Source: Rikenellaceae bacterium
GTDB lineage: Bacteria; Bacteroidota; Bacteroidia; Bacteroidales; Rikenellaceae
Length of the DNA: 64,000 nucleotides
Assembly: GCA_015059735.1 (NCBI GenBank)
Contig: SUZX01000003.1
Span: 124,001-188,000 of the forward strand
Direction of reading: 5' to 3'
The notes beneath the pieces were generated by a model. It was not told the DNA's origin, made no database searches, and saw only the letters and a list, made by a program, of their open reading frames with translations. Shown one piece after another: positions 34,499-44,172 of the stretch (position 1 is the first letter of the stretch; the number at the start of each line of letters is the position of its first letter). The translations under genes were made by a program, and so were the position numbers.

Positions 34499-35902
34499 TT
34501 AAAACCCGAAATATCGTTTGGCGTTATGGTACGATATATCTTCAATCATCTTACCGATACGTTGTATCTCGGAGGAGGGTAAAAGACCTCTCTCGATTTC
34601 GCCACCGATCAGATTGCAGAGTATGCGACGAAAATATTCGTGGCGCGGATACGACACAAAACTGCGAGAATCGGTCAACATACCGACAAAGCGCGACAAT
34701 AAACCGAGCGACGAGATGATATTGAGTTGTTTGATCATGCCGTCCATTTGGTCGAGAAACCACCATGCGGCACCATACTGCATCTTGCCCTCTTGCAAGC
34801 CGTCGTTAAAGTTGTATGCCATCGTGGCCAACACCTCGCCATCTTTGGGGTTAAGGTTGTAGAGAATTGTGCGCGTAAGAACTCCTTGTTCGTCTAAACG
34901 GCCAAAGATGCGCGACAAACCCTCCGCGACATTGCCATCGGCAATGGAATCGCAACCCACATCGGGACCAAACGATTTGAATAGACGCAAATTATTGTTA
35001 CGAATAGCACCGATATGAAGTTGTTGCGACCAACCCATCTCGGCATTGAGTTGCAACAGGTAGTAGAGGATACCTCCCCGCAGGCTTTCACTCTCCTGTT
35101 CATCGAGAGCGACTCCCGAGCGCAACTGCTTGAACAATCGACAAGTACTATGTTCATCGAACTCCGCATTGGGGACATATGACACGCCATGATCCGACAG
35201 ACGACAGCCGTGCTCGGCAAAGAATCTTTGGCGTACACGCAATGCGTTGAGTAACGAATCGAAATCTGAAATTTCGATCTCGCTGACTTCGGCCAAATTG
35301 TCGATATATTTATTGAACCCGATCGTATCCGCTGTGTTCAGCAGTTTGTCGGGTCGCCATGTCGGCAACACCTTGACCGCAAAGCCGCTCTCGGCAATCC
35401 GGCGATGATGTTCGAGAGAATCAATCGGGTCATCGGTCGTACATAGCACCTCGACATTCATCCTCAAAAGCAGATTACGTACACCGAACTCCGGACGGGC
35501 CAGCATCTCGTTACATTTGTCGTATATCTCGTCGGCATTCTCCTCGGAGAGTAAATCGTCGATCCCGAAGTAACGTTTGAGTTCGAGTTGTGTCCAATGG
35601 TAAAGCGGATTCCGCATTGTATAGGGCAAGGTGCGAGCCCACGCGCGAAACTTTTCGCGATCAGGGGCATTGCCCGTAATCAGCTCTTCGGGGATTCCGT
35701 TTGCCCGCAGTGCACGCCATTTGTAATGGTCGCCACCGAGCCACAATTCGGTAATTGTGGGAAAGTGGTAATCGTCGGCAATCATTTGCGGAGAGAGATG
35801 ATTATGGTAGTCAATGATTGGCATATGCTCAGCGTAGGAGTGGAAGAGTTCGCGAGCACAATTATTTTCAAGTAGAAAATCGTTATGAATAAATGGTTTC
35901 AT
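34499..35902 (-). CDS. uxaC: Glucuronate isomerase
   Basis: 467 residues, full length. Isomerises D-glucuronate to D-fructuronate (and galacturonate to tagaturonate) in the cytoplasm. The amidohydrolase-like metal site IDYHNHLSP is at about 30-38, and TELWLGGDHYKWRALRANG, EVLCTTDDPIDSLEHH and the C-terminal VGMLTDSRSFVSYPRHEYFRRILC are all family hallmarks. It is the last gene of the seven-gene minus-strand operon headed by lacI; uxuA ends 14 bp upstream. Confidence 0.95.
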   Translation of the reverse strand: MKPFIHNDFLLENNCARELFHSYAEHMPIIDYHNHLSPQMIADDYHFPTITELWLGGDHYKWRALRANGIPEELITGNAPDREKFRAWARTLPYTMRNPLYHWTQLELKRYFGIDDLLSEENADEIYDKCNEMLARPEFGVRNLLLRMNVEVLCTTDDPIDSLEHHRRIAESGFAVKVLPTWRPDKLLNTADTIGFNKYIDNLAEVSEIEISDFDSLLNALRVRQRFFAEHGCRLSDHGVSYVPNAEFDEHSTCRLFKQLRSGVALDEQESESLRGGILYYLLQLNAEMGWSQQLHIGAIRNNNLRLFKSFGPDVGCDSIADGNVAEGLSRIFGRLDEQGVLTRTILYNLNPKDGEVLATMAYNFNDGLQEGKMQYGAAWWFLDQMDGMIKQLNIISSLGLLSRFVGMLTDSRSFVSYPRHEYFRRILCNLIGGEIERGLLPSSEIQRIGKMIEDISYHNAKRYFGF

Positions 35903-35916
35903 CCTGTTTGACCTTT

Positions 35917-37101
35917 TTAGTTGTCGAATAATGATTTAACAATTCCCATTTCGAGACCTCGCAGCTCTGCCAAGCCACGCAATCGTCCTATGCAACTATA
36001 CCCGGGATTGCTTCTTTTATTGAGGTCGTCGATCATACGGTGTCCGTGATCGGGCCGCATCGGGATAGATTTCTGTTGCTCCTGTTGCAACTCCAAGAAG
36101 GCTTTCATCACTCCGTACATATCTACATCGCCGGCGAGGTGGTCGGCTTCGTGGAAATTACCTTCGGCATCACGTTCTGTACTACGCAGATGAACAAACC
36201 CAATGCGGTCACCAAATCGACGCATCATTGCGGCGCAATCGTTTTCGCTATTCACACCGAAGGATCCGGTGCAGAGACACAATCCGTTACTCGGATTGGG
36301 GACAGCATCTATCAACTGTTGAAAATCTTCGGCACAACTCATGATACGCGGCAATCCGAGAATCGACATCGGAGGATCATCGGGATGGATAACCAACATG
36401 ATCTGCTCCTTATCTGCCACAGGACATATCTCGGCAAGAAAGGCAACGAGGTTTGCTCGCAGTTGTTCGGGCGTAATGTTACGATAGCGGTCGAGTTCTG
36501 CCTGAAATTGTTCCAACGTAAAACTCTCCTCCGAGCCCGGCAAACCGGCGATTATATTGCGCACAAGGATCTGTCGCTCTTCATCACTCATTGTATTGTA
36601 TCGTGCATGAGCCCTTGCCCGCTCCTCTGCTGAGTATTCGGCCTCGGCATTCGGACGACGCAACAAAAAGAGGTCGAAGGCAACGAATGCCGCCCGCTCG
36701 AAACGCAGAGCCTGACTTCCGTCGGGCATTTTGTATTCCAAGTCTGTACGGGTCCAATCGAGAACGGGCATAAAGTTGTAGGTCACGACCTTGATGCCGC
36801 AGCGACTCAAATTACAAAGGCTCTCCTTGTAATTCTCGATATAGCGTTTGTAGTCACCACTACGAGTCTTGATATGTTCATGAACAGGCAGACTTTCGAC
36901 CACCGACCACGTTAGCCCCGCTTGCTCGATTCGTGTTTTGCGAGCCATAATCTCCTCGACACTCCACACCTCACCATTGGGGATATGGTGTAGAGCCGTA
37001 ACGATTCCTGTGGCTCCTGCCTGACGGATATCCTGCAACGATACCGGATCGTTCGGTCCATACCAACGCCAGCACTGCTCACATTGAAAAACCCGTTTCA
37101 T
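35917..37101 (-). CDS. uxuA: Mannonate dehydratase
   Basis: 394 residues, full length. Dehydrates D-mannonate to 2-keto-3-deoxygluconate. Family motifs are [18 protein letters not shown] at the N-terminus, [19 protein letters not shown]-type [17 protein letters not shown], a metal-site region with [18 protein letters not shown] and LCTGSFG, and the C-terminal RPDHGHRM. Cytoplasmic, Fe2+ or Mn2+ dependent in the family. The SDR gene ends 2 bp upstream (its stop precedes this ATG), indicating one transcript. Its product is the KdgK substrate encoded in the same operon. Confidence 0.95.
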   Translation of the reverse strand: MKRVFQCEQCWRWYGPNDPVSLQDIRQAGATGIVTALHHIPNGEVWSVEEIMARKTRIEQAGLTWSVVESLPVHEHIKTRSGDYKRYIENYKESLCNLSRCGIKVVTYNFMPVLDWTRTDLEYKMPDGSQALRFERAAFVAFDLFLLRRPNAEAEYSAEERARAHARYNTMSDEERQILVRNIIAGLPGSEESFTLEQFQAELDRYRNITPEQLRANLVAFLAEICPVADKEQIMLVIHPDDPPMSILGLPRIMSCAEDFQQLIDAVPNPSNGLCLCTGSFGVNSENDCAAMMRRFGDRIGFVHLRSTERDAEGNFHEADHLAGDVDMYGVMKAFLELQQEQQKSIPMRPDHGHRMIDDLNKRSNPGYSCIGRLRGLAELRGLEMGIVKSLFDN

Positions 37102-37103
37102 CG

Positions 37104-37916
37104 TTATACTCCGCTGAAAATGTTAAACCCGCCATCTACGGGCAATACCGTCCCTGTGACAAATTTCGAAGCATCACTCGCATAAAAGATCACTGCGCCG
37201 TGAAGTTCATCGGCTTGTCCCAAACGTCCGAAGGGAGTTACGCGCACAACATCCTTCGCACGGTCACTGAGCGAACCATCGGGATTGGTCATAAGTGTTC
37301 TATTCTGCTCTGTGATGAAGAATCCCGGAGCAATGGCATTTACGCGCACGCCCTCGCCCACCTTTTTTGCCATCTCGACAGCCATCCATTTGGTAAAGTT
37401 GTCGATAGCGGCTTTCGATGCCGAGTAACCGACCACGCGCGTTACGACCGTCTGAGCCGTCATTGACGAGATGTTGATGATTGAACCTTTTTTCTGCGCT
37501 GCCATCTGCTCGCCGAAGACCACCGTCGGAATCACCGTACCCATAAGATTGAGATTCACAACACCGTTGAATGCGCTGAAATCAATATCCAAAAAACTTT
37601 TGTCGGGCATAATTGTTGCACCGGGCATATTGCCGCCTGCGGCATTTATGAGAATGTCGATATGATTCCATTTGTTGACAATCTTTTCGCGTGCCGCAAT
37701 GAGGGCCTCGCGATCGAGTACATCGGCTTTGCAAAAAATCGCCTCTGTGCCCGTTTGGCTCAATTCGGCAGCAAGTGGCTCCCCCTTTTCGGGTTTACGA
37801 CCTACGATTGCCACATGAACGCCATGCTCTGCCAGCGAGTGTGCCATAGAGGCACCCAAAACACCGTAACCGCCTGTGATTACAGCAACTCTCCCTTTGA
37901 TATCAAATATATTCAT
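37104..37916 (-). CDS. SDR-family oxidoreductase, probable D-mannonate oxidoreductase
   Basis: 270 residues. Classical short-chain dehydrogenase: cofactor motif [15 protein letters not shown] near 14, NAAGG near 92, catalytic Ser in NISSMTAQ and YSASKAA (Tyr, Lys) near 160. In this operon a reductase from fructuronate to mannonate is required between UxaC and UxuA and no long-chain UxuB is present, so this SDR most likely fills that step, as in other bacteria with SDR-type fructuronate reductases. That substrate assignment is inferred from position. Confidence 0.82.
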   Translation of the reverse strand: MNIFDIKGRVAVITGGYGVLGASMAHSLAEHGVHVAIVGRKPEKGEPLAAELSQTGTEAIFCKADVLDREALIAAREKIVNKWNHIDILINAAGGNMPGATIMPDKSFLDIDFSAFNGVVNLNLMGTVIPTVVFGEQMAAQKKGSIINISSMTAQTVVTRVVGYSASKAAIDNFTKWMAVEMAKKVGEGVRVNAIAPGFFITEQNRTLMTNPDGSLSDRAKDVVRVTPFGRLGQADELHGAVIFYASDASKFVTGTVLPVDGGFNIFSGV

Positions 37917-37922
37917 AGTCTT

Positions 37923-39377
37923 CTATTTTGTGATTACACGTTCGTACTTAGGGACCAAACTCTTCATAACGCACCATGCAACTAAATATGCTACTGCACA
38001 GATACAGAAGATAATCATATATCCCGCAGGTTTACCCTCAAAACCGAGGAACGAGAACGCCTCGCCTTGTGCTACGGCATAGACAAAGAGCATACCCGCT
38101 CCCTTATTGATCAGAAACGAAGCGATACCGCCCGCCATATTACCGATACCGGTGATGGTGGCGATGGTCGATTTGGGGAACATATCGCCTACTGTCGAGA
38201 AAATATTGGCCGACCACGACTGATGTCCCGCACCTGCCAAGCCAATAATTATGGCCGGAAACCAAACCGAGACACCTTGCAACGGCTGTGCAAAGAGTGC
38301 CAAGAGCGGGAAGAATGCAAAGATCAGCATCGCCCGCATACGTCCTGCATATGGCTCCATTCCGCGTTTTTCGACAAAATATTTTGGAAGGTATCCTCCA
38401 AAGAACGATATGACGGTTACAATCAGATAGAGCACAAAAACCAACATCTTACCCATAGTAGTCTGCATCGTATAGCCACACTCCGAGAAATATGCCGGAG
38501 CCCAAAACAGGTAGAACCACCACACGCCATCCGTAAGGAACTTACCCAAGAGGAACGACCATGTCTGCTTGTAGCGGAAGCAATGCCAAAATGGGATTGT
38601 CTGTTCCGTTTGCTCTGTTTGAACCGATGGCGTATCCTGCCGATTCTCTCCTGCGACATCATCTTGCCGGATGTATTCCAATTCGGCTTCATTTACAAAC
38701 TTCGAGTTTTGGGGTTTATCGTACATGTATAGCCAAAAGAACATCCACACGAATCCCATTGCACCGATGATGATAAATGCCATCTCCCAACCGAACTTGT
38801 CAGCCAAAATAGGGATGATCAAAGGTGCAGCCAAAGCTCCTACCGATGAGCCGGCATTGAAGAACGAGGTTGCCAAAGCTCGGTCTTTCTTAGGGAAGTA
38901 CTCGGCTGTGGTCTTGATTGATGCAGGGAAGTTGCCGCCCTCACCCAAAGCAAGGATTGCTCGACAGACGAGAAAAAGCCAAACGCTGACGGTTGCAATC
39001 CCGACAGCTGCCGCAGAGCCTGCCTCGACAGCCCGCAAAGCCTCTATCGACTCCAAGCCTTCGATATTCATCGTAAGCCAACCACAGCCTGCGTGCATAC
39101 AAGCTCCCAACGACCAGATTCCGATCGCCCATAAAAAACCCTTCTTGGTGCCCATCCAATCAACAAAACGACCGGCCAGCAAGCATGCGAAAGCATAAAA
39201 TAGCGAGAAAAAGCCAGCAATCGTTCCGTAGTCGGAGTCTGTCCAATGAAATTCAGGGGCAATGTAGTCCTTCCATGTCAGCGAAAGAACCTGTCTGTCC
39301 AAATAATTGATGGTTGTGGCAATGAATAGTAGCGCGCAGATACTCCAACGCCAATTTGTCATTTTATCTTGCTTCAT
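37923..39377 (-). CDS. exuT: MFS hexuronate transporter (ExuT-like)
   Basis: 484 residues with 12 membrane segments. N-terminal WRWSICALLFIATTINYLDRQVLSLT contains the anion:cation symporter (ACS) subfamily signature NYLDRQ, followed by FFSLFYAFACLLAGRFVDWMG and LGEGGNFPASIKTTAEYFPKK, all typical of ExuT/GudP-type sugar-acid transporters. It would bring glucuronate or galacturonate into the cytoplasm with protons. Located between the SDR and KDPG-aldolase genes. A cytoplasmic insertion of about 30 residues (AGENRQDTPSVQTEQTEQT) in the central loop is somewhat longer than usual. Confidence 0.88.
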   Translation of the reverse strand: MKQDKMTNWRWSICALLFIATTINYLDRQVLSLTWKDYIAPEFHWTDSDYGTIAGFFSLFYAFACLLAGRFVDWMGTKKGFLWAIGIWSLGACMHAGCGWLTMNIEGLESIEALRAVEAGSAAAVGIATVSVWLFLVCRAILALGEGGNFPASIKTTAEYFPKKDRALATSFFNAGSSVGALAAPLIIPILADKFGWEMAFIIIGAMGFVWMFFWLYMYDKPQNSKFVNEAELEYIRQDDVAGENRQDTPSVQTEQTEQTIPFWHCFRYKQTWSFLLGKFLTDGVWWFYLFWAPAYFSECGYTMQTTMGKMLVFVLYLIVTVISFFGGYLPKYFVEKRGMEPYAGRMRAMLIFAFFPLLALFAQPLQGVSVWFPAIIIGLAGAGHQSWSANIFSTVGDMFPKSTIATITGIGNMAGGIASFLINKGAGMLFVYAVAQGEAFSFLGFEGKPAGYMIIFCICAVAYLVAWCVMKSLVPKYERVITK

Positions 39378-39387
39378 GGCAATAAAT

Positions 39388-40059
39388 TTATAAACCTTTA
39401 ATCTTCGTAACGCAATTTATACTCTCTTTACACTTCGTGGTGATATATGCCCACTCCTTTTTCTCGATTATCTCCTTAGGGAATAGGCAACTCCCCATTC
39501 CGACGGCAAAAGCACCAGCCTTAAACCATGCAGCGAGATTTTCTGTGGTTGGTTCTACTCCTCCCGTGACCATTATCTTACTCCAAGGCATCGGAGCCAT
39601 CAACCCTTTGATGAATTTCGGGCCAAGAACATCTGCCGGAAATACTTTGCACAGATCACAACCGCTCTCTTGTGCCATTCCGATTTCGGAAATGGAACCA
39701 CACCCCGGGATGTATGGGATAAGACGACGATTACATACCTTCGCAACCTCGGGATTAAAAAGTGGACCTACAACAAAGCAGGCTCCTTGCTGGATATAAA
39801 GCGTGGCCGTAGGTGCATCTACAATTGAACCCACTCCTACTGCCATATCCGGACACTCTATGGCGGCAAATTTTACCACTTCGGCAAAGACCTCGTGTGC
39901 AAAATCACCTCGGTTAGTAAATTCGAAAACACGGATTCCGCCATCGTAGCAAGCTTTAACGACTTGTTTGGCAATTTCAATGTTTGCATTGTAGAATACC
40001 GGAATGATTCTTGTCGCCTGAACCTTATTCAAAACGGCGATTTTATCAAATCGTGCCAT
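39388..40059 (-). CDS. kdgA: KDPG/KHG aldolase
   Basis: 223 residues. Class I aldolase that splits 2-keto-3-deoxy-6-phosphogluconate into pyruvate and glyceraldehyde 3-phosphate. The catalytic Glu lies in FEFTNRG near 45, the Schiff-base Lys in [12 protein letters not shown] near 138, and phosphate-binding [12 protein letters not shown] near 167 is present. Sits 14 bp downstream of kdgK. A full-length Eda family member; it completes the glucuronate route coded by the operon. Confidence 0.93.
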   Translation of the reverse strand: MARFDKIAVLNKVQATRIIPVFYNANIEIAKQVVKACYDGGIRVFEFTNRGDFAHEVFAEVVKFAAIECPDMAVGVGSIVDAPTATLYIQQGACFVVGPLFNPEVAKVCNRRLIPYIPGCGSISEIGMAQESGCDLCKVFPADVLGPKFIKGLMAPMPWSKIMVTGGVEPTTENLAAWFKAGAFAVGMGSCLFPKEIIEKKEWAYITTKCKESINCVTKIKGL

Positions 40060-40073
40060 ATTTTATGTTGTTT

Positions 40074-41096
40074 TTATCGTTGTACTCTGCCACTTGCATC
40101 GCCTCCGCAAAGAGTTTCGACCTCCTCGACAGAAACCATGTTGAAATCGCCTGAAATTGTATGTTTGAGTGCCGAGGCAGCAACTGCAAACTCCAAAGCT
40201 TCGCCCTGCGTTGACTTTGTCAACAATCCGTGAATTATTCCTCCCGAGAAGGCATCACCGCCACCTACGCGATCGATGATAGGATTTATATCATAACGAC
40301 GTGATTCGTAGAACTCTTTTCCATCGTATATCATCGCCTTCCAGCCGTTGTGCGATGCAGAAAAAGACTCGCGAAGGGTGGAAACTACATACTCGAATTC
40401 GAACTCTTCGGCCATAGCACGGAAAATACTCTTATAACCATCTGCATCGGTTTTTCCTCCGAGGACATCGGCTTCGGGTTTGAATCCGAGGCACAATTCA
40501 GCATCCTCTTCATTGCCGATACATACATCGACATATTTCATCAGTGGGCGCATGACCGATTGGGCTTTCTCTTTGGTCCACAACTTTTTACGAAAATTCA
40601 AATCAACGGAGACTTTGACCCCATGACGTTTGGCGGCTTCGCAGGCTATACGGGTAAGTGTGGCGGCCTTATCCGATATGGCAGGAGTAATACCCGACCA
40701 ATGAAACCAATCGGCGTCTTTCATGATGACATCGAAATCAAAATCATGGGGATCGGCCTCCGAGATTGCGGAGTGTGCCCGGTCGTAAATCACTTTACTC
40801 GGACGCATCGAGGCTCCGGTTTCAAGGTAGTAGATACCCACGCGATCTCCGCCACGAGCAATGTAATCGGTGCGTACCCCATAACGACGCAGTGCATTTA
40901 CCGCCGATTGCCCGATTTCATGACAGGGCAATTTCGTTACAAAATAGGCGTCATGACCATATAGGGCAAGGCTTACGGCGACATTCGCCTCACCGCCACC
41001 ATAGACCACCTCGAATGAATCCGACTGTACAAACCGACTATGGCCACTGGGGCTCAAACGCAACATGATCTCGCCTAATGTTACTATTTTTTTCAT
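40074..41096 (-). CDS. kdgK: 2-keto-3-deoxygluconate kinase (PfkB family)
   Basis: 340 residues from the Met at 41096. Phosphorylates KDG to KDPG with ATP. PfkB signatures: the N-terminal GGGEANVAVSLALYG and the C-terminal DRVGGGDAFSGGIIHGL with the catalytic Asp. The VTLGEIMLRLSPSG start matches sugar-acid kinases of the KdgK group. Two earlier in-frame Met codons (41114 and 41105) are possible; 41096 was chosen because GGGA lies five nt upstream and the family begins there. It follows lacI by a few bases and precedes the aldolase gene. Confidence 0.88.
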   Translation of the reverse strand: MKKIVTLGEIMLRLSPSGHSRFVQSDSFEVVYGGGEANVAVSLALYGHDAYFVTKLPCHEIGQSAVNALRRYGVRTDYIARGGDRVGIYYLETGASMRPSKVIYDRAHSAISEADPHDFDFDVIMKDADWFHWSGITPAISDKAATLTRIACEAAKRHGVKVSVDLNFRKKLWTKEKAQSVMRPLMKYVDVCIGNEEDAELCLGFKPEADVLGGKTDADGYKSIFRAMAEEFEFEYVVSTLRESFSASHNGWKAMIYDGKEFYESRRYDINPIIDRVGGGDAFSGGIIHGLLTKSTQGEALEFAVAASALKHTISGDFNMVSVEEVETLCGGDASGRVQR

Positions 41097-41122
41097 TTTT
41101 CCCATCTTTTTCATCTTGATGT

Positions 41123-42202
41123 TTAATCTGTGTAGTATCCGATATTTTCGGGAATAAGGATATCTATCGGGGTGTGATTTATTCGATTGGGGAGAGCATC
41201 GAACAGAAAGAAATTGCTCAATGCCTTTACCGCATTGTAGCCTTGTAATTTAGGGCGTTGCGAGATTAAAACTCGAACCCAGCCCTCATTCATTGCCTTG
41301 ATGTTGGGCATTATCGCATCGAACCCCAACATGGAGATCTGCTCACGCATATTTGTATCAGTGTCCGTTTTTGCTGCCGATACAAGAGACGCTACCAACT
41401 CATATACTCGCGAGTTTAGGACCACGACTCCGACCTTTTTGTCGCCTTTGCCGATGATGCGCCGAAGTGCTGCTGTGGTCTGATCGGGTTGTTCGGGATT
41501 GTATTCGATGTATTCGACCTTGCTCTCACGACCCGATTCGCGGAGGTATTGAAGCAGTCCTTCCTCGCGTTTCCGCATTTGTGGCGTGATTTCATTGCGG
41601 CGAAATTGGATATAGACGATTACAATTGCAGACTCTGCATCGATCTCACAACACAACATTTTGCCCGCTATACGACCGCTAGCGTATGCGTCAACACCGA
41701 AGTAGGCAAGGTTGGATTCTCCATCCACCAGTGAATCGATATAAATATAGGGTTTATCAATGGCATCGAGTTGAGTCGAGAGCTTTCGAGTCTGCTCCTC
41801 GAACAGAGCGGCTATGACCACACTATCATAGAGCTCCCAATCGATATCGAATGTAACGCGATCGAACGAGTGACGATCATATAGGTCGAAATAGATAAAA
41901 TCGACCTTGATATTACCTTGCCCCAACTCTTCGGCAGCTTTGATACACCCTTCGCAAACTTGCCCCCAGTAACTCTCGTCAACGTATGACGGTACGACCG
42001 CAGCGATGGAGTAAGTACGACCTATGGCAAGCATGCGGGCTGCTATGTTGGGCTTGTAGCCTACTTGTTTGATAATCTCCTCGATGCGTGCCTTTTTGTC
42101 AGGAGCAATGCGACCACGATTGTGAATCACACGGTCAACTGTGCCGGGCGAAACATCCGCAAGCCGAGCGATATCGACAATTCTTATCTTTTTGTTCACC
42201 AT
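41123..42202 (-). CDS. LacI-family transcriptional regulator of the glucuronate/glucuronoside operons
   Basis: 359 residues from ATG 42202. The N-terminal LacI headpiece IRIVDIARLADVSPGTVDRVIHNRGRI (recognition helix SPGTVDRV) is followed by the hinge region GYKPNIAARMLA and a periplasmic-binding-like sensor domain (from about 60: YSIAAVVPSYVDESYWGQV). The open frame back to 42241 includes the promoter and operator, so the start is 42202, about 30 nt after the predicted transcript start. The palindrome TGTGTGCGCACACA at 42212-42225 directly upstream is the expected autoregulatory operator, and its twin precedes the CE15 operon. The inducer is probably a glucuronate pathway intermediate. Confidence 0.88.
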   Translation of the reverse strand: MVNKKIRIVDIARLADVSPGTVDRVIHNRGRIAPDKKARIEEIIKQVGYKPNIAARMLAIGRTYSIAAVVPSYVDESYWGQVCEGCIKAAEELGQGNIKVDFIYFDLYDRHSFDRVTFDIDWELYDSVVIAALFEEQTRKLSTQLDAIDKPYIYIDSLVDGESNLAYFGVDAYASGRIAGKMLCCEIDAESAIVIVYIQFRRNEITPQMRKREEGLLQYLRESGRESKVEYIEYNPEQPDQTTAALRRIIGKGDKKVGVVVLNSRVYELVASLVSAAKTDTDTNMREQISMLGFDAIMPNIKAMNEGWVRVLISQRPKLQGYNAVKALSNFFLFDALPNRINHTPIDILIPENIGYYTD

Positions 42203-42211
42203 AACTAGCGA

Positions 42212-42246
42212 TGTGTGCGCACACACTATATGCAGTTGCAAATATA
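42212..42246 (-). promoter_or_regulatory. Promoter and LacI-type operator of the lacI-kdgK-uxaC operon
   Basis: Minus-strand -7 box TATATTTG (42246-42239) is followed by the perfect palindrome TGTGTGCGCACACA (42212-42225). From the near end of the -7 box to the near end of the palindrome is 14 bp, the same as at 34357/34371. Sixteen bases (ATGTGTGCGCACACAC) are identical at both sites. Confidence 0.78.
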
Positions 42247-42393
42247 TACAAAAAGAGAGAGAATTACAATACTTTGCAAGAAAATGATAAAAACGCTGTG
42301 TAAATTCCTCAGTATTGGAAATGAGTGGAAAATTTCAAAGACACAAAAACATTATAGAGTTCCCTCAAAAATACCTATATAAATAAAACAGGT

Positions 42394-42648
42394 ATGAGAA
42401 CAACAAACAAAAGAAAACTAAACAGGTTAATTAGGGAGTGTTTTGAAGAGGGTTATGGTGAAATAGAGCCAGCAGCAATGGCATTGCTTACAATGAAAGA
42501 GATTATAGAGTTAATAATGATAACAGTTGCAGCTTTCAAAAGTGATGATTTTGTTCCAGTGATTTCAGAAAGCCAAAAAGAAAAAGGCAAAGGAAGACGT
42601 TACCACCAACCCCAAAGAGCCATAAACCACAAATCAAAATACATCTAA
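42394..42648 (+). CDS. Orphan AT-rich hypothetical protein
   Basis: 84 residues: basic N-terminus (MRTTNKRKLNRLIREC), a short acidic stretch, a hydrophobic segment (MKEIIELIMITVAAF) and a lysine-rich tail. No family is recognised. Codons are much richer in A/T than those of neighbouring genes, and no promoter box is seen. It lies between the lacI operon and a tRNA-Cys with nearby direct repeats, the sort of place where integrated elements leave fragments. It may be a remnant or not expressed at all. Confidence 0.35.
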   Translation: MRTTNKRKLNRLIRECFEEGYGEIEPAAMALLTMKEIIELIMITVAAFKSDDFVPVISESQKEKGKGRRYHQPQRAINHKSKYI

Positions 42649-42737
42649 CAGCAGAATAAGCACCCCAAAAGGTACTTGTTTTTGTATGGAGAAAGTGTGC
42701 TAATTTTCACTCTCATTTTTTGCCATTTACTCCTATT

Positions 42738-42761
42738 TTTGTTAGCAAGTTTGTTAGCAAG
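42738..42761. repeat. Tandem 12-bp direct repeat near tRNA-Cys
   Basis: TTTGTTAGCAAG occurs twice head to tail (42738-42749 and 42750-42761), about 40 bp beyond the 3' end of tRNA-Cys. Possible leftover of an integration site. Confidence 0.55.
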
Positions 42762-42772
42762 CAGAAAGAAAA

Positions 42773-42798
42773 ATGCCCCACAGATAACTGTGAGGCAT
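42773..42798 (-). terminator. Intrinsic terminator of tRNA-Cys
   Basis: Minus strand ATGCCTCACAG-TTAT-CTGTGGGGCAT, one mismatch, followed by TTTTTCTTT. It starts 5 nt after the tRNA 3' end. Confidence 0.75.
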
Positions 42799-42802
42799 CT
42801 TT

Positions 42803-42876
42803 TGGAGGTCTGAAGCGGATTCGAACCGCTGTACAAGGTTTTGCAGACCTTTGCCTAGCCACTCGGCCATCAGACC
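42803..42876 (-). tRNA. tRNA-Cys (anticodon GCA)
   Basis: Minus strand cloverleaf: acceptor GGTCTGA/TCAGACC with discriminator U and encoded CCA, D-arm region GGCCGAGTGGCTAGGC, anticodon stem AAGGT/ACCTT around CTGCAAA (anticodon GCA), T-arm AGCGG-TTCGAAT-CCGCT. 74 nt including CCA. Confidence 0.95.
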
Positions 42877-42985
42877 ATTATTCTTCCAATCGCAAGATTA
42901 ATCTGACAGGTTGTAAAATGTTCTCTTACGGTTTGGGACTGCAAATATACAAAGATTTTGGGAAAAAGCAAAACTTCTGCTCAAC

Positions 42986-43017
42986 TTTGCATTATTTCTC
43001 GAAAATATTTATCTTTA
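42986..43017 (+). promoter_or_regulatory. Promoter of dprA
   Basis: TTTG (42986-42989), 20-bp spacer, then TATCTTTA (43010-43017), one base off TAnnTTTG. It lies 33 bp before ATG 43050. Confidence 0.5.
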
Positions 43018-43049
43018 CACAAACTTTATGACAAAATTCGAGACAATTT

Positions 43050-44162
43050 ATGACCGTTGAGGATCTTGCGTTGCAAATGACCTCCGGAATCGGAGTAAAA
43101 GGAGCTGTGCATCTGCTTGAACATTTCGGCAATGCTCATCGAATCTTTGCTGCATCGTTCGAAGAACTTGTCGAGGCGGCACACCTTCGTCCGGATATTG
43201 CCCGCAACATCGTTGCTCGCAAAGCATTTACAGCAGCCGAAAAAGAACTTGCGTTTTGCCATCGCCACAACATCACTCCCATTGCCTCAACCGATCCAGA
43301 ATATCCGACTTTGTTGCGCGAAATCCCCGATTATCCGGCCGTCATCTATCTGCAAGGCGATCCTTCGGTTCTCTCCAAACGCTGTTTGTCTATGGTGGGG
43401 ACTCGCGATGCAACCCCTTATGGTTTGCATATGTGTAACTCGCTCATCGGACAATTGGCAGAATTGGTTTCCGACCTCTGCATTGTCAGCGGATTGGCAT
43501 TCGGTATCGACATCGCATCTCACCGTGCCGCTCTCGACGCACATTGTCCCACCGTTGCCGTTCTTCCCTGTTCTTTACCGGAGGTAGTTCCTACGCAACA
43601 TACCGCTGTCGCTCGCGAAATCCTTGCTCGCGGGGGCGCCCTTGTTACGGAGTTTCATTCGCAAACCCCACAAAAAGGAGCTGGCTACCTCGCTCGAAAT
43701 CGGATCATTGCGGCATTGAGTGCCGGATGTGTCATAGTGGAATCTCCGGCAATCGGCGGCTCGCTTACGACAGCCAACTATGCTGATAGTTATCACCGTA
43801 CGGTCATGGCACTCCCGGGTCGTGCCACCGACCGTTTCTCGGCCGGCACCAATGGTTTGATTCGCAATCGACAAGCACAAATGATACTTTCGGCCGATGA
43901 TATTGTTCGTGAAATGATGTGGGATCTCGCACCAGCTCCGACCAAGACCACAGCCTCGTCTGCAACGGCACAATTGACCACCGATGAAGCCAAACTCTTG
44001 GGGTGCTTTACGCACAACGACCCTTTTACGGTTGAAGAACTTTCGACATCGAGTGGCTTGAATGTGGGAGAATTAGCCGCATTGCTTATCGGATTGGAGT
44101 TGGCCGGAACAATTCGCCAACTACCCGGCAACCGCTATATGCGTATCGTTGAAATTATTTGA
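43050..44162 (+). CDS. dprA: DNA processing protein DprA (Smf)
   Basis: 370 residues. Loads RecA onto incoming single-stranded DNA during natural transformation; also kept in many non-transformable species. An N-terminal helical (SAM/HhH-like) part (LQMTSGIGVKGAVHLLEHFG) is followed by the Rossmann-like DprA core: YPTLLREIPDYPAVIYLQGD, VGTRDATPYGL, IVSGLAFGIDIASHRAAL, PCSLPEVVPTQH, ALVTEFHSQTPQ and FLVRNR-like YLARNRIIAALS. A C-terminal winged-helix segment (residues about 305-370) is present. Upstream of a small unknown gene and tatD in one transcription unit. Confidence 0.93.
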   Translation: MTVEDLALQMTSGIGVKGAVHLLEHFGNAHRIFAASFEELVEAAHLRPDIARNIVARKAFTAAEKELAFCHRHNITPIASTDPEYPTLLREIPDYPAVIYLQGDPSVLSKRCLSMVGTRDATPYGLHMCNSLIGQLAELVSDLCIVSGLAFGIDIASHRAALDAHCPTVAVLPCSLPEVVPTQHTAVAREILARGGALVTEFHSQTPQKGAGYLARNRIIAALSAGCVIVESPAIGGSLTTANYADSYHRTVMALPGRATDRFSAGTNGLIRNRQAQMILSADDIVREMMWDLAPAPTKTTASSATAQLTTDEAKLLGCFTHNDPFTVEELSTSSGLNVGELAALLIGLELAGTIRQLPGNRYMRIVEII

Positions 44163-44172
44163 CACAAAAGCG

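Noticed and set aside
42720..43031. Plus-strand ORF of 103 codons across tRNA-Cys
   Set aside because: It is the antisense reading of the tRNA and its terminator; no ribosome-binding site or protein family.
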